A stretch of 7,206 bases of DNA from Ignavibacteriales bacterium (GTDB lineage Bacteria > Bacteroidota > Ignavibacteria > Ignavibacteriales > Ignavibacteriaceae): NCBI GenBank assembly GCA_027347125.1, contig DAIERC010000206.1, forward strand, positions 1-7,206, read 5' to 3'. How positions within the stretch are numbered: position 1 is the first letter of the stretch; each line of letters opens with the position of its first letter. The position numbers and the translations under genes were made by a program. Below, one piece after another: positions 1-5,795 of the stretch. The notes under the pieces were generated by a model. It worked only from the letters and a program-made list of their open reading frames with translations. It had not been told where the DNA came from and did not search any database.

Positions 1-1
1 C

Positions 2-550
2 AAAGAAAGCGGGCATAACGTAGAAAAAATTTATGATGAAGCTGGTCTTATAAAAGCGCTTATATCCAAACAACACCTTTATGCTAACAATAGTAATTGG
101 AAAAACGGTAGCAAAAGCACTTTTATTGCAGAGTTAATAAACAACAAAGAAGTTGCCGAGTATATTTATTTGAATGAATTCGAAGGAATTATTTATTTCA
201 ACAAAGAGAGATTTGAAAATCTACTGAACTGGATATTTGTACTATCAAACATTTTCAGCGCGGGTAATTACAAAAACGACAAGAAGCAAAAGGCAGTAAA
301 CAAAAGCGCTGCCGCGGCTAAACAAAAGCCATCATGCGTAAAAGCGCCAGGCTTTGAGTCAGTATTGTTAAAGCAATTAAAAGACGGCCGGAATTATATC
401 GAGCTGTTAAAGGAAAAATCAGCCGAAGCCGGTTATCAATTATTAAAGCTGAAAGAAATTATCTCTATAAAAAATGTTAAGAAAGTTCCGCTTAAGAAAA
501 GAACAATTGCAAAAAAGCCAAGCACCGCTTCCCGGAAAAAGAAAAATTAG
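2..550 (+). CDS. 3' end of an unidentified gene with a lysine-rich C-terminal tail
   Basis: This reading frame is open from the left edge (first full codon at 2) to a TAA ending at 550, giving 182 visible residues. The true start lies outside the window, and an internal TTG at 170 is not a persuasive start because coding continues upstream. Residues about 58-76 form a compact block (NEFEGIIYFNKERFENLLNW), followed by a hydrophobic helix-like stretch (IFVLSNIF). From about residue 90 the composition changes to Lys/Ala-rich. The last 23 residues hold 11 Lys/Arg, in KK, KKR and RKKK clusters, resembling the basic tails of nucleic-acid-binding or surface-associated proteins. The middle block gives a faint impression of the C-terminal part of some large GH13-type glycoside hydrolases, but I cannot support that from sequence alone. 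No catalytic motif is visible in this fragment. It converges on the minus-strand gene ending at 588. Confidence 0.75.
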   Translation, partial: KESGHNVEKIYDEAGLIKALISKQHLYANNSNWKNGSKSTFIAELINNKEVAEYIYLNEFEGIIYFNKERFENLLNWIFVLSNIFSAGNYKNDKKQKAVNKSAAAAKQKPSCVKAPGFESVLLKQLKDGRNYIELLKEKSAEAGYQLLKLKEIISIKNVKKVPLKKRTIAKKPSTASRKKKN

Positions 551-570
551 ATTATGCGTCTGTAATTTAC

Positions 571-584
571 GTAAAAATTTTTAC
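571..584. repeat. 14-bp perfect palindrome between convergent genes
   Basis: GTAAAAATTTTTAC is its own reverse complement and sits in the 37-bp gap between the convergent stops at 550 and 588. It overlaps a second 10-bp palindrome, TTTACGTAAA, at 566-575. The position suits a bidirectional terminator with A/T runs on both sides, but the stem is almost all A:T and leaves no loop, so termination activity is only a guess. Confidence 0.35.
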
Positions 585-587
585 CGG

Positions 588-812
588 TTAGCTCGAATAA
601 AATTTATCAGGTTTAAAACGATATCCTGTACCCGGCGATTTACTAAGTTTGTTGATTACCTGCCCTTGTGCGTCTTTAAGATAATACTGGTTCTTTTGCG
701 TATACTTATTTGACGGCGCAAGCATAATATAAACGGCAACAACAGACATGATAATTATTCCTAAGATTAAAAACCATAACGGTGGATTATTCTTTTCCTC
801 GTAATCTGACAT
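588..812 (-). CDS. Small single-pass membrane protein, function unknown
   Basis: This 74-residue protein starts at ATG 812-810 behind an excellent Shine-Dalgarno site (GGAGG, 824-820, 7 nt spacing), which is the main reason to believe it is a real gene. Residues 1-11 are hydrophilic and acidic (SDYEEKNN). Residues 12-33 form one strong transmembrane helix (LWFLILGIII then MSVVAVYIMLAP). The remaining 40 residues are polar, with Tyr and Lys (KNQYYLKD, YRFKPDKFYSS). There is no cysteine, so it is not a lipoprotein, and there is no evident signal peptidase site, so a membrane anchor is more likely than secretion. It lies 143 bp downstream of the FAD dehydrogenase on the same strand and could be the last gene of that unit. 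I do not recognise the family. Confidence 0.72.
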   Translation of the reverse strand: MSDYEEKNNPPLWFLILGIIIMSVVAVYIMLAPSNKYTQKNQYYLKDAQGQVINKLSKSPGTGYRFKPDKFYSS

Positions 813-819
813 GTTATAA

Positions 820-824
820 CCTCC
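820..824 (-). promoter_or_regulatory. Strong ribosome binding site of the small membrane protein gene
   Basis: GGAGG on the minus strand lies 7 nt before the ATG at 812. It is the best Shine-Dalgarno match in the window and supports both the reality and the start of this short gene. Confidence 0.7.
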
Positions 825-955
825 GGTTCGTAAAAATATTTTATCCGCATTTGAAAATAAGATTATCAGCTTACATTATAAACAGCATAAACTAGTGAAC
901 GGATAATCCATTGATTCTTCTCACAAGGTTAATTATAAGAAAATAAATTAAGGTG

Positions 956-2512
956 TTACGCGTTAATAAATTTGGAGGTAGCGTTGGCACAGTTCTCGCC
1001 ATCAATTGCGGCGGAAACTATACCGCCGGCGTATCCGGCGCCTTCGCCGCAGGGAAATAATCCTTTTATCTGAACATGCATAAAAGTTTCCCTATCTCTT
1101 GGTATCCGCACGGGTGAACTTGTTCTGCTTTCAACAGCCAGCATTACAGCTTCTTCTGAATAATAGCCTTTCATTTTATTATCGAATGTAAAAAGCGCTT
1201 GCCGCAAACCTTCGACAATAAAACCAGGCAATGCTTCGTGAAGCGCTGCGGAAGTAACACCGGGAATATAAGAAGTACCGGGCAGCGTTGAGGAAAATTT
1301 TTTATTTACAAAATCAGTTACCCTTTGCGCCGGTGCGCTTTGAGTATTATTGGCTAATCTAAAAGACAATTGTTCAACTTCCTGTTGCAGCATTAATCCG
1401 GCAAACGGATAATTGCTTTCATACTTCTTCCAATCCTTCTCTTCAACCTTTACAACAAAACCTGAATTGGCAAACGGGGAATCCCTTTTCGATAAAGACA
1501 TTCCGTTAACCACAACTTCACCCGGCGCTGTTGCGGCCGGAACAATTATTCCACCCGGACACATACAAAAAGAGTAAACGCCCCTACCGTTTACATCGCA
1601 AGAAACATTATAGCTGGCGGCAGGCAGGTTCTCATGTTTGTGTTTTGTATGATATTGTATCTCGTTAATTAATGCTTGCGGATGTTCAATCCTTACTCCC
1701 ATTGCAAATGGTTTAGGCTCAAGCTTAATATTTTTTTTGTGAAGCAAATAATAAATGTCCCTAGCCGAATGCCCCGTTGCTAGTATTACAGCGTCCGCAA
1801 TTACTTCGGTTTGATTATTAATTACAACACCTTTCACATAATTATCTTTTATTATAAGATCCGTAAGCCTGGATTCGAAATGAATCTCACCGCCGTTTTT
1901 AATAACGGTCTCCCTGATTGCTTTTACTATCTTGGGCAGTTTGTTAGATCCAATATGAGGATGCGCGTCTAAAAGAATATCGGGGTTAGAGCCGTGTTGA
2001 ACAAGAATGTTTAATATTTTTTTTGTATCGCCCCGCTTGGTAGCACGGGTATAAAGTTTTCCGTCACTGTAAGTACCTGCGCCTCCCTCACCGAAGCAGT
2101 AATTCGAATCCGGGTTCACAGTATGATATTGTTGTATGGCTTTTAAATCCCTTCTCCTGGTTTGAACGTCCTTTCCTCTTTCGATTACTATTGGTTTTAT
2201 TCCGAGTTCTATTGATCTTAAAGCGGCAAACATACCGCCTGGTCCGAAGCCGATTATAATTACTTTTTTATTCCCATTCACCGGTGTATAAACAATTGCC
2301 TTATCGCCTTCGGCGGGATTTTCGTTTACAAAAACATCACATAAAATTTTAAATACCGGGCTGCTCCTTCTAGCGTCAATCGATCTTCTTACCGGAATAA
2401 CGGCATTTATTTCGGAGGGATTTAATTTTAGTGCATTAGCCGCAGCATTGCAAAGTGCCGTTTTATCGTAAAGGTTTTCGGGTATAAGAACAACTTCAAT
2501 TTGTTTTATCAT
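956..2512 (-). CDS. FAD-dependent dehydrogenase, COG2509-like
   Basis: This 518-residue flavoprotein is probably a cytosolic oxidoreductase using FAD and possibly NAD(P). Residues 1-75 form a small N-terminal domain typical of this group, with an RRSIDARRSSP segment at 42-52. The FAD-binding Rossmann motif follows at 84-93 (VIIIGFGPGG), with an acidic residue ending the second strand in VIERGKD (E111). A glycine-rich GEGGAGTYSDGKL block is at 141-153, ATGHSARD at 245-252, a paired-cysteine FCMCPGG at 315-321, ESRTSSPVRIPRD at 461-473, and the C-terminal FAD-contacting PCGEGAGYAGGI at 487-498. Order and length match the uncharacterised COG2509 'FAD-dependent dehydrogenase' family, distantly related to BaiN/HI0933 and geranylgeranyl-reductase-type flavoproteins. 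The substrate is unknown. The ATG at 2512 has an AGAGGA site (2527-2522) 9 nt upstream. A sigma70-like promoter lies at 2556-2584. Confidence 0.9.
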   Translation of the reverse strand: MIKQIEVVLIPENLYDKTALCNAAANALKLNPSEINAVIPVRRSIDARRSSPVFKILCDVFVNENPAEGDKAIVYTPVNGNKKVIIIGFGPGGMFAALRSIELGIKPIVIERGKDVQTRRRDLKAIQQYHTVNPDSNYCFGEGGAGTYSDGKLYTRATKRGDTKKILNILVQHGSNPDILLDAHPHIGSNKLPKIVKAIRETVIKNGGEIHFESRLTDLIIKDNYVKGVVINNQTEVIADAVILATGHSARDIYYLLHKKNIKLEPKPFAMGVRIEHPQALINEIQYHTKHKHENLPAASYNVSCDVNGRGVYSFCMCPGGIIVPAATAPGEVVVNGMSLSKRDSPFANSGFVVKVEEKDWKKYESNYPFAGLMLQQEVEQLSFRLANNTQSAPAQRVTDFVNKKFSSTLPGTSYIPGVTSAALHEALPGFIVEGLRQALFTFDNKMKGYYSEEAVMLAVESRTSSPVRIPRDRETFMHVQIKGLFPCGEGAGYAGGIVSAAIDGENCANATSKFINA

Positions 2513-2521
2513 TTTGTTATG

Positions 2522-2527
2522 TCCTCT
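2522..2527 (-). promoter_or_regulatory. Ribosome binding site of the FAD dehydrogenase gene
   Basis: AGAGGA on the minus strand ends 9 nt before the ATG at 2512, supporting this start. Confidence 0.55.
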
Positions 2528-2555
2528 GCTTATGAGGAAAGATGTTTTAATAATT

Positions 2556-2584
2556 ATTTTACCAGCTAATTACAAAATATTCAA
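2556..2584 (-). promoter_or_regulatory. Candidate sigma70-type promoter for the FAD dehydrogenase gene
   Basis: On the minus strand TTGAAT (2584-2579) is followed after exactly 17 nt by TAAAAT (2561-2556). These match the -35 and -10 consensus at 4/6 and 5/6 positions with ideal spacing. Transcription would start near 2549, leaving a leader of about 35-40 nt before the ATG at 2512. In AT-rich DNA such matches arise by chance, and if the host is in Bacteroidota its main sigma factor may prefer a different consensus. Confidence 0.4.
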
Positions 2585-2589
2585 GTGCA

Positions 2590-2621
2590 GCATGAATGCA
2601 TTATTGCATGTTTGCATGGGA
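2590..2621. repeat. Four GCAT words on an exact 8-bp period
   Basis: On the plus strand GCAT begins at 2590, 2598, 2606 and 2614, always 8 bp apart. Three copies continue as GCATG (2590, 2606, 2614) and one as GCATT (2598). The array starts 6 bp upstream of the candidate -35 hexamer of the FAD dehydrogenase promoter. More GCATG/CATGC words occur nearby at 2649-2653 and 2671-2676. The placement would suit binding sites for a regulator, but no regulator is identified. Confidence 0.55.
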
Positions 2622-2673
2622 ATAATTTTTTGAATTAAATATTTAACTCATGCACTCATACATCAGGCCAGCA

Positions 2674-2687
2674 TGCTAATATTAGCA
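2674..2687. repeat. 14-bp perfect palindrome downstream of the SDR gene
   Basis: TGCTAATATTAGCA is its own reverse complement and lies 26 bp past the stop of the SDR gene and about 90 bp upstream of the candidate FAD dehydrogenase promoter. It partly overlaps GCATGC at 2671-2676, itself a palindrome. No T-run follows on the minus strand, so an operator is at least as likely as a terminator. Confidence 0.45.
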
Positions 2688-2713
2688 AATAATTAAATGA
2701 TGATTATATAAGT

Positions 2714-3505
2714 TTAGTATACACCTTTATTAAGTCCGCCGTCTACCTGAATTGTGTTTCCGGTAATATAACTTGCTGTTTTCGATGCCAGGTACACAAC
2801 GGCCGAAGCAATCTCTTCTGCACCGGCAAGCCTGTTCATCGGAATTTCTTTTGCCATTTCCGTAAGTATCGCTTCGTGCGATTTTTCAACTTGCTTAGCT
2901 TTATGGACCGCAAGATCATAAATACGGTTTGTTAACGTATAACCGGGCGCAACGCTGTTTACAGTAACATTATATTTGGCAACTTCATTACTAAGAGATT
3001 TGGTAAAACCAATTACACCGTTTCGCAACGAATTGGAAAGCATAAGATTATCAATAGGCTGTTTAACCGCAACCGAAGTAATGTTTATTATTCTGCCCCA
3101 CTCCTGCAAAATCATATCGGGTACAACCAGGTTGCTAAAACGTACGGTGCTAAGCAGAACTTGTTCAAAAGCGGCCTGCCAGTTCGAATCAGTTAAATCT
3201 TGAAAATGCCCGGCTTCAGGACCGCCGCAATTATTAACCAGTATATCTATTTTACCAAGCTGCCTGGTAACAGTATAAAACGTGTTTTCTATATCTCTTA
3301 ATTTGTTAAGATCACAAACACACCAGATTGGTTCTGCGCCGTATTTTTTCTTAATCTCATTGGCAGTTGTAAGAAGGTCATCTTTATTCCGCGCGCAAAT
3401 TGCAACAACACATCCCTCAGCGGCCAGGCCTTCCGCAACCGCTTTTCCAATTCCTTTACTGGAAGCTGTTACAAGAGCTATTTTACCTTTTATTCCCAAA
3501 TCCAT
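2714..3505 (-). CDS. Short-chain dehydrogenase/reductase homologue with degenerate catalytic tetrad
   Basis: This 263-residue protein has the full length of a classical SDR and keeps the fold: a cofactor-loop TASSKGIG at 13-20 (the usual TGxxxGIG with Gly replaced by Ala14), D65 after the third strand, NNCGG at 91-95 in place of NNAG, and a C-terminal ITGNTIQVDGG at 247-257. The catalytic residues are mostly gone. The helix-4 Asn aligns with V116, Ser is retained (S144 in NITS), and the YxxxK motif aligns with S157-N-S-L-R161. Naive annotation would call it 3-oxoacyl-ACP reductase (FabG). The pattern fits the 'BKR-like' SDR subgroup known to depart from both the NAD motif and the tetrad, so function is uncertain and FabG should not be assumed. 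The ATG at 3505 has an AGGA-type site 7 nt upstream. The gene sits between marC-like and FAD dehydrogenase genes on the same strand. Confidence 0.9.
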   Translation of the reverse strand: MDLGIKGKIALVTASSKGIGKAVAEGLAAEGCVVAICARNKDDLLTTANEIKKKYGAEPIWCVCDLNKLRDIENTFYTVTRQLGKIDILVNNCGGPEAGHFQDLTDSNWQAAFEQVLLSTVRFSNLVVPDMILQEWGRIINITSVAVKQPIDNLMLSNSLRNGVIGFTKSLSNEVAKYNVTVNSVAPGYTLTNRIYDLAVHKAKQVEKSHEAILTEMAKEIPMNRLAGAEEIASAVVYLASKTASYITGNTIQVDGGLNKGVY

Positions 3506-3601
3506 ATTTATTTCCTTTTTCAGTTAAATAAATCGGTAAGGTTAAATTAAAATTGATTTTGATATTTAATATACAGTACTAAATTTTATTCTTAATTTCA
3601 A

Positions 3602-4192
3602 TTATTTTAAATGTGCCATCACATGCGTAATGCCTACACGTATCATCATTACCGCTATTGCTGCAAGAAACAGCGAAGCTATTTTAGCAAACGCTTTGGC
3701 ACCGCCGTCGCCGATTAGTTTAATAAGCCATCTTGCATTTGCAAGAATAACCCACACTATTAAAAAATTAAGTACCATAGATAAGATAGTTGCTAGGTAC
3801 CCGTAATTATGTACGAGAACTAGTATAGTGGTAAGCGCCGCGGGGCCCATTATTAAAGGGATTCCTAAAGGAACTATGCCTATATCGGTTGCCGGTTTTC
3901 TTCTGCTTTCGGAGTTGGCAATTATATCGTTAATTGATAAGATAAGAAGGATTATGCCGCCGGCAATTCTAAAATCGTCAATTGTTATTCCCATAAAACC
4001 AAGAACAATATTGCCCCCGATTAAGAATAAATTGGCAACAAGAAACGCAGCCAGAATCGCTTCCGCAATAAGTTTTTTCCTTTGAAACTCTGAAATATCA
4101 TGCGTGTAGCCAAGGAATATCGGAACAGTGCCAATGATGTCGATAGCAACAAATAACGGGATGAACGAAAGGAAAAATAATTCTAAATTCAT
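3602..4192 (-). CDS. MarC-family integral membrane protein
   Basis: This 196-residue inner-membrane protein has about six hydrophobic spans (roughly 5-27, 41-63, 70-92, 107-128, 133-153, 170-190). Recognisable MarC/UPF0056 features are AIDIIGTVPIFL at 16-27, FRIAGGIILL at 74-83 and VPLGIPLIMGPAA at 107-119, with a charged loop SESRRKP between the third and fourth spans. Length and order are normal for the family. MarC was once linked to multiple antibiotic resistance; that role has been withdrawn, and the transported substrate, if any, is unknown, so no resistance should be inferred. The start at 4192 fits the family N-terminus, although no Shine-Dalgarno sequence precedes it; a Bacteroidota-style promoter candidate lies 20 nt upstream. 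The stop is 96 bp before the SDR start, so cotranscription with the SDR gene is possible. Confidence 0.9.
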   Translation of the reverse strand: MNLELFFLSFIPLFVAIDIIGTVPIFLGYTHDISEFQRKKLIAEAILAAFLVANLFLIGGNIVLGFMGITIDDFRIAGGIILLILSINDIIANSESRRKPATDIGIVPLGIPLIMGPAALTTILVLVHNYGYLATILSMVLNFLIVWVILANARWLIKLIGDGGAKAFAKIASLFLAAIAVMMIRVGITHVMAHLK

Positions 4193-4212
4193 AAAGTCAA
4201 CTAATTGTTATA

Positions 4213-4247
4213 CAAATTTACAAAAGGACCACGAAATATTACTACAA
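4213..4247 (-). promoter_or_regulatory. Candidate Bacteroidota-type promoter for the MarC-family gene
   Basis: On the minus strand TAAATTTG (4220-4213) exactly matches the TAnnTTTG -7 element described for Bacteroidota. A TTG (4247-4245), within a run reading TTTTTTG, lies 24 nt upstream; the usual spacing is slightly shorter. The predicted transcript would begin within about 15 nt of the ATG at 4192, consistent with the lack of a Shine-Dalgarno site there. Confidence 0.33.
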
Positions 4248-4314
4248 AAAATTGAAGGAAATTACAGCAATTAAATTTTATATGATTACAAACAAGGGAT
4301 TTTAAAACTAACCA

Positions 4315-4342
4315 GCCCTTAAAATTTGTAAATTTCAAGGGC
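4315..4342 (-). terminator. Long hairpin after acetate kinase, possible terminator
   Basis: Two 13-nt arms (4315-4327 and 4330-4342) are complementary except for one A/C mismatch (4321 against 4336) and are separated by only GT. GC-rich ends (GCCCTT with AAGGGC) clamp an AT-rich middle. It begins 27 bp beyond the acetate kinase stop. The sequence after it on the minus strand is T-rich but interrupted (TGGTTAGTTTT), so intrinsic termination is plausible but not textbook; transcript-end protection is another reading. Confidence 0.5.
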
Positions 4343-4369
4343 CGCAATCATTCCGTAAGAAAAAATAAT

Positions 4370-5596
4370 TTAGCGTACCGGCTGTGCTTCTTCTTTTTTT
4401 ACCGTTTTATTTTCGACAATTTTACTTGTATCCATAGCAATAACCAGTTCTTCATTTGTAGGTATTCTCAATACGGGTACCCTTGATGAGTCTTTTGAAA
4501 TTATCTCTTCTTTATTTTTGTTTCTTTTTTCGTCAATCTCTATTCCTAGAAACTCCAGATCTTTACAAACTTCCGCTCTTACTTCGGGAGAATTTTCGCC
4601 GATTCCGCCTGTAAATACAAAAGCATCTAAACCACCCATTACTGCTGCGTAAGAACCGAGATATTTTTTTACCCTGTATGCAAAAATTTCGAATGCATAA
4701 CGCGAGCGTTTATGCCCTTCATTAGCTGCGGCAAGTATTTCGCGCATATCGCTGCTTTCGCCGCTTATACCGATTAAACCGCTGTGTTTGTTTAATAAAG
4801 TATTTGCTTCGCTAAGCGACAAACCTTCTTTACCCATTATGTAAAGAATTAATGAAGGATCTAAGTCGCCGCTTCTTGTTCCCATCAATAAACCTTCGAG
4901 CGGAGTAAAGCCCATCGTAGTATCTACTGATTTTCCTTTATCCACGGCAGCCATACTGCAGCCGTTGCCCAGATGTGCGGTAACAATTTTTAGCTCGTCA
5001 ATATTTTTTCCTAAAATTTCAGCAGCTCTTCTGGATACGAAAAGGTGTGAGGTTCCGTGGAAACCGTATCTTCGTATTTTATATTTTTTATACAACTCAT
5101 ATGGTATGCCGTACAAAAAAGCTTTTGGAGGCATTTGTGTATGGAAGGCCGTATCGAATACGGCAACTTGCGGTGCGTCCGGCAGCAGTCTTTTTACAGC
5201 CTGTATACCTTTTATATTAGGCGGATTATGAAGCGGCGCAAGCTCTATATTATCCTGCAACACCTGCATAACATCATCGGTAATTAAAATAGAATCGCTG
5301 AATGTTTCACCGCCGTGTACAACCCTGTGGCCAATAGCTTCTATATCTTCCTTATCGTCAATAACGCCGTGATTTTTACTCATCATAACACCAAGAACAT
5401 ATTCAATTGCAATAGTGTGGTCAAGGATTTCGCCAACAATCTTAATCCCGTCACCATCGTATCTTGAATGAGACAGAACAGCGCTGCTCATACCAATTCT
5501 TTCAACAACACCTTTTGCAAGGGCAACTTTTTCATTTGTATCTATAAACTGATACTTAATCGAAGAACTTCCGCAATTTAATACTAGTACTTTCAT
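4370..5596 (-). CDS. ackA: Acetate kinase
   Basis: This 408-residue cytosolic enzyme interconverts acetate + ATP and acetyl phosphate + ADP, usually together with phosphotransacetylase in acetate formation or activation. The ASKHA-fold signatures are complete: LNCGSSSIK at 6-14 (N7, S10, S12, K14), HRVVHGG at 90-96 (R91), FDTAFH at 147-152 (D148), GFHGTSH at 178-184 (H180), HLGNG at 208-212, MGTRSGDLDP at 238-247 (R241), FTGGIGENS at 328-336 and PTNEE at 379-383. The numbering of R91, D148, H180 and R241 coincides with the well-studied Methanosarcina enzyme, and all expected catalytic residues are present. The C-terminus runs about 10 residues past the usual end with a polar KKEEAQPVR tail. 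The ATG at 5596 has only a weak GGAA-type site. No phosphotransacetylase gene is adjacent in this window. Confidence 0.97.
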   Translation of the reverse strand: MKVLVLNCGSSSIKYQFIDTNEKVALAKGVVERIGMSSAVLSHSRYDGDGIKIVGEILDHTIAIEYVLGVMMSKNHGVIDDKEDIEAIGHRVVHGGETFSDSILITDDVMQVLQDNIELAPLHNPPNIKGIQAVKRLLPDAPQVAVFDTAFHTQMPPKAFLYGIPYELYKKYKIRRYGFHGTSHLFVSRRAAEILGKNIDELKIVTAHLGNGCSMAAVDKGKSVDTTMGFTPLEGLLMGTRSGDLDPSLILYIMGKEGLSLSEANTLLNKHSGLIGISGESSDMREILAAANEGHKRSRYAFEIFAYRVKKYLGSYAAVMGGLDAFVFTGGIGENSPEVRAEVCKDLEFLGIEIDEKRNKNKEEIISKDSSRVPVLRIPTNEELVIAMDTSKIVENKTVKKEEAQPVR

Positions 5597-5732
5597 TTTT
5601 ATTCCATTTCCGTGAACATTTTTGTTAAACTAAATTTCATCAGATATCTTTATTGATCGCCAACTCTTAATCATAGTACCTAAACTTTTAAGAAGTAGAG
5701 ATCAATATCACAATAATTTTAAAAGGGAAAAC

Positions 5733-5763
5733 CTTATACAAACTAAAAAGACATCCGGTTCAA
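5733..5763 (-). promoter_or_regulatory. Weak candidate promoter for ackA
   Basis: On the minus strand TTGAAC (5763-5758) is followed after 19 nt by TATAAG (5738-5733). The spacing is longer than ideal and the implied leader would be about 130 nt. The 199-bp gap makes an independent ackA promoter likely, but this exact site is uncertain. Confidence 0.22.
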
Positions 5764-5795
5764 GCAGGCTGGCTCTTTAGTTTTGAGAAAATTTG

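Noticed and set aside
474..713. Plus-strand open frame across the convergent gap
   Set aside because: It overlaps the ends of two better-supported genes, has a low-complexity Arg/Phe-rich translation and no ribosome binding site; it is a chance frame.
841..906. Inverted repeat TTATCCG (841-847) and CGGATAA (900-906)
   Set aside because: Only 7 bp per arm with a 52-bp spacer in AT-rich DNA; likely chance.
2976..3527. Plus-strand open frames inside the SDR gene
   Set aside because: They are antisense to a full-length recognisable SDR protein and their translations show no family features.
3828..4085. Plus-strand open frame inside the MarC-family gene
   Set aside because: Antisense to conserved membrane segments; the translation is only the complement of the hydrophobic codons.
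3602..4192. Multidrug-resistance annotation for the MarC-family gene
   Set aside because: The original link of MarC to antibiotic resistance has not held up; only membership in the membrane-protein family is supported.
4965..5287. Two overlapping plus-strand open frames inside ackA
   Set aside because: Antisense to strongly conserved acetate kinase motifs, with no independent coding support.
5740..5783. Possible terminator stem AAACTAAA / TTTAGTTT after the dehydrogenase gene
   Set aside because: The 8-bp stem is almost all A:T with a 28-nt loop and no following T-run, too weak to call.
5748..5784. GGTTCAAGC resembling a tRNA T-loop in the ackA upstream gap
   Set aside because: The flanking 5-nt arms do not pair and no acceptor, D or anticodon arms can be assembled around it.
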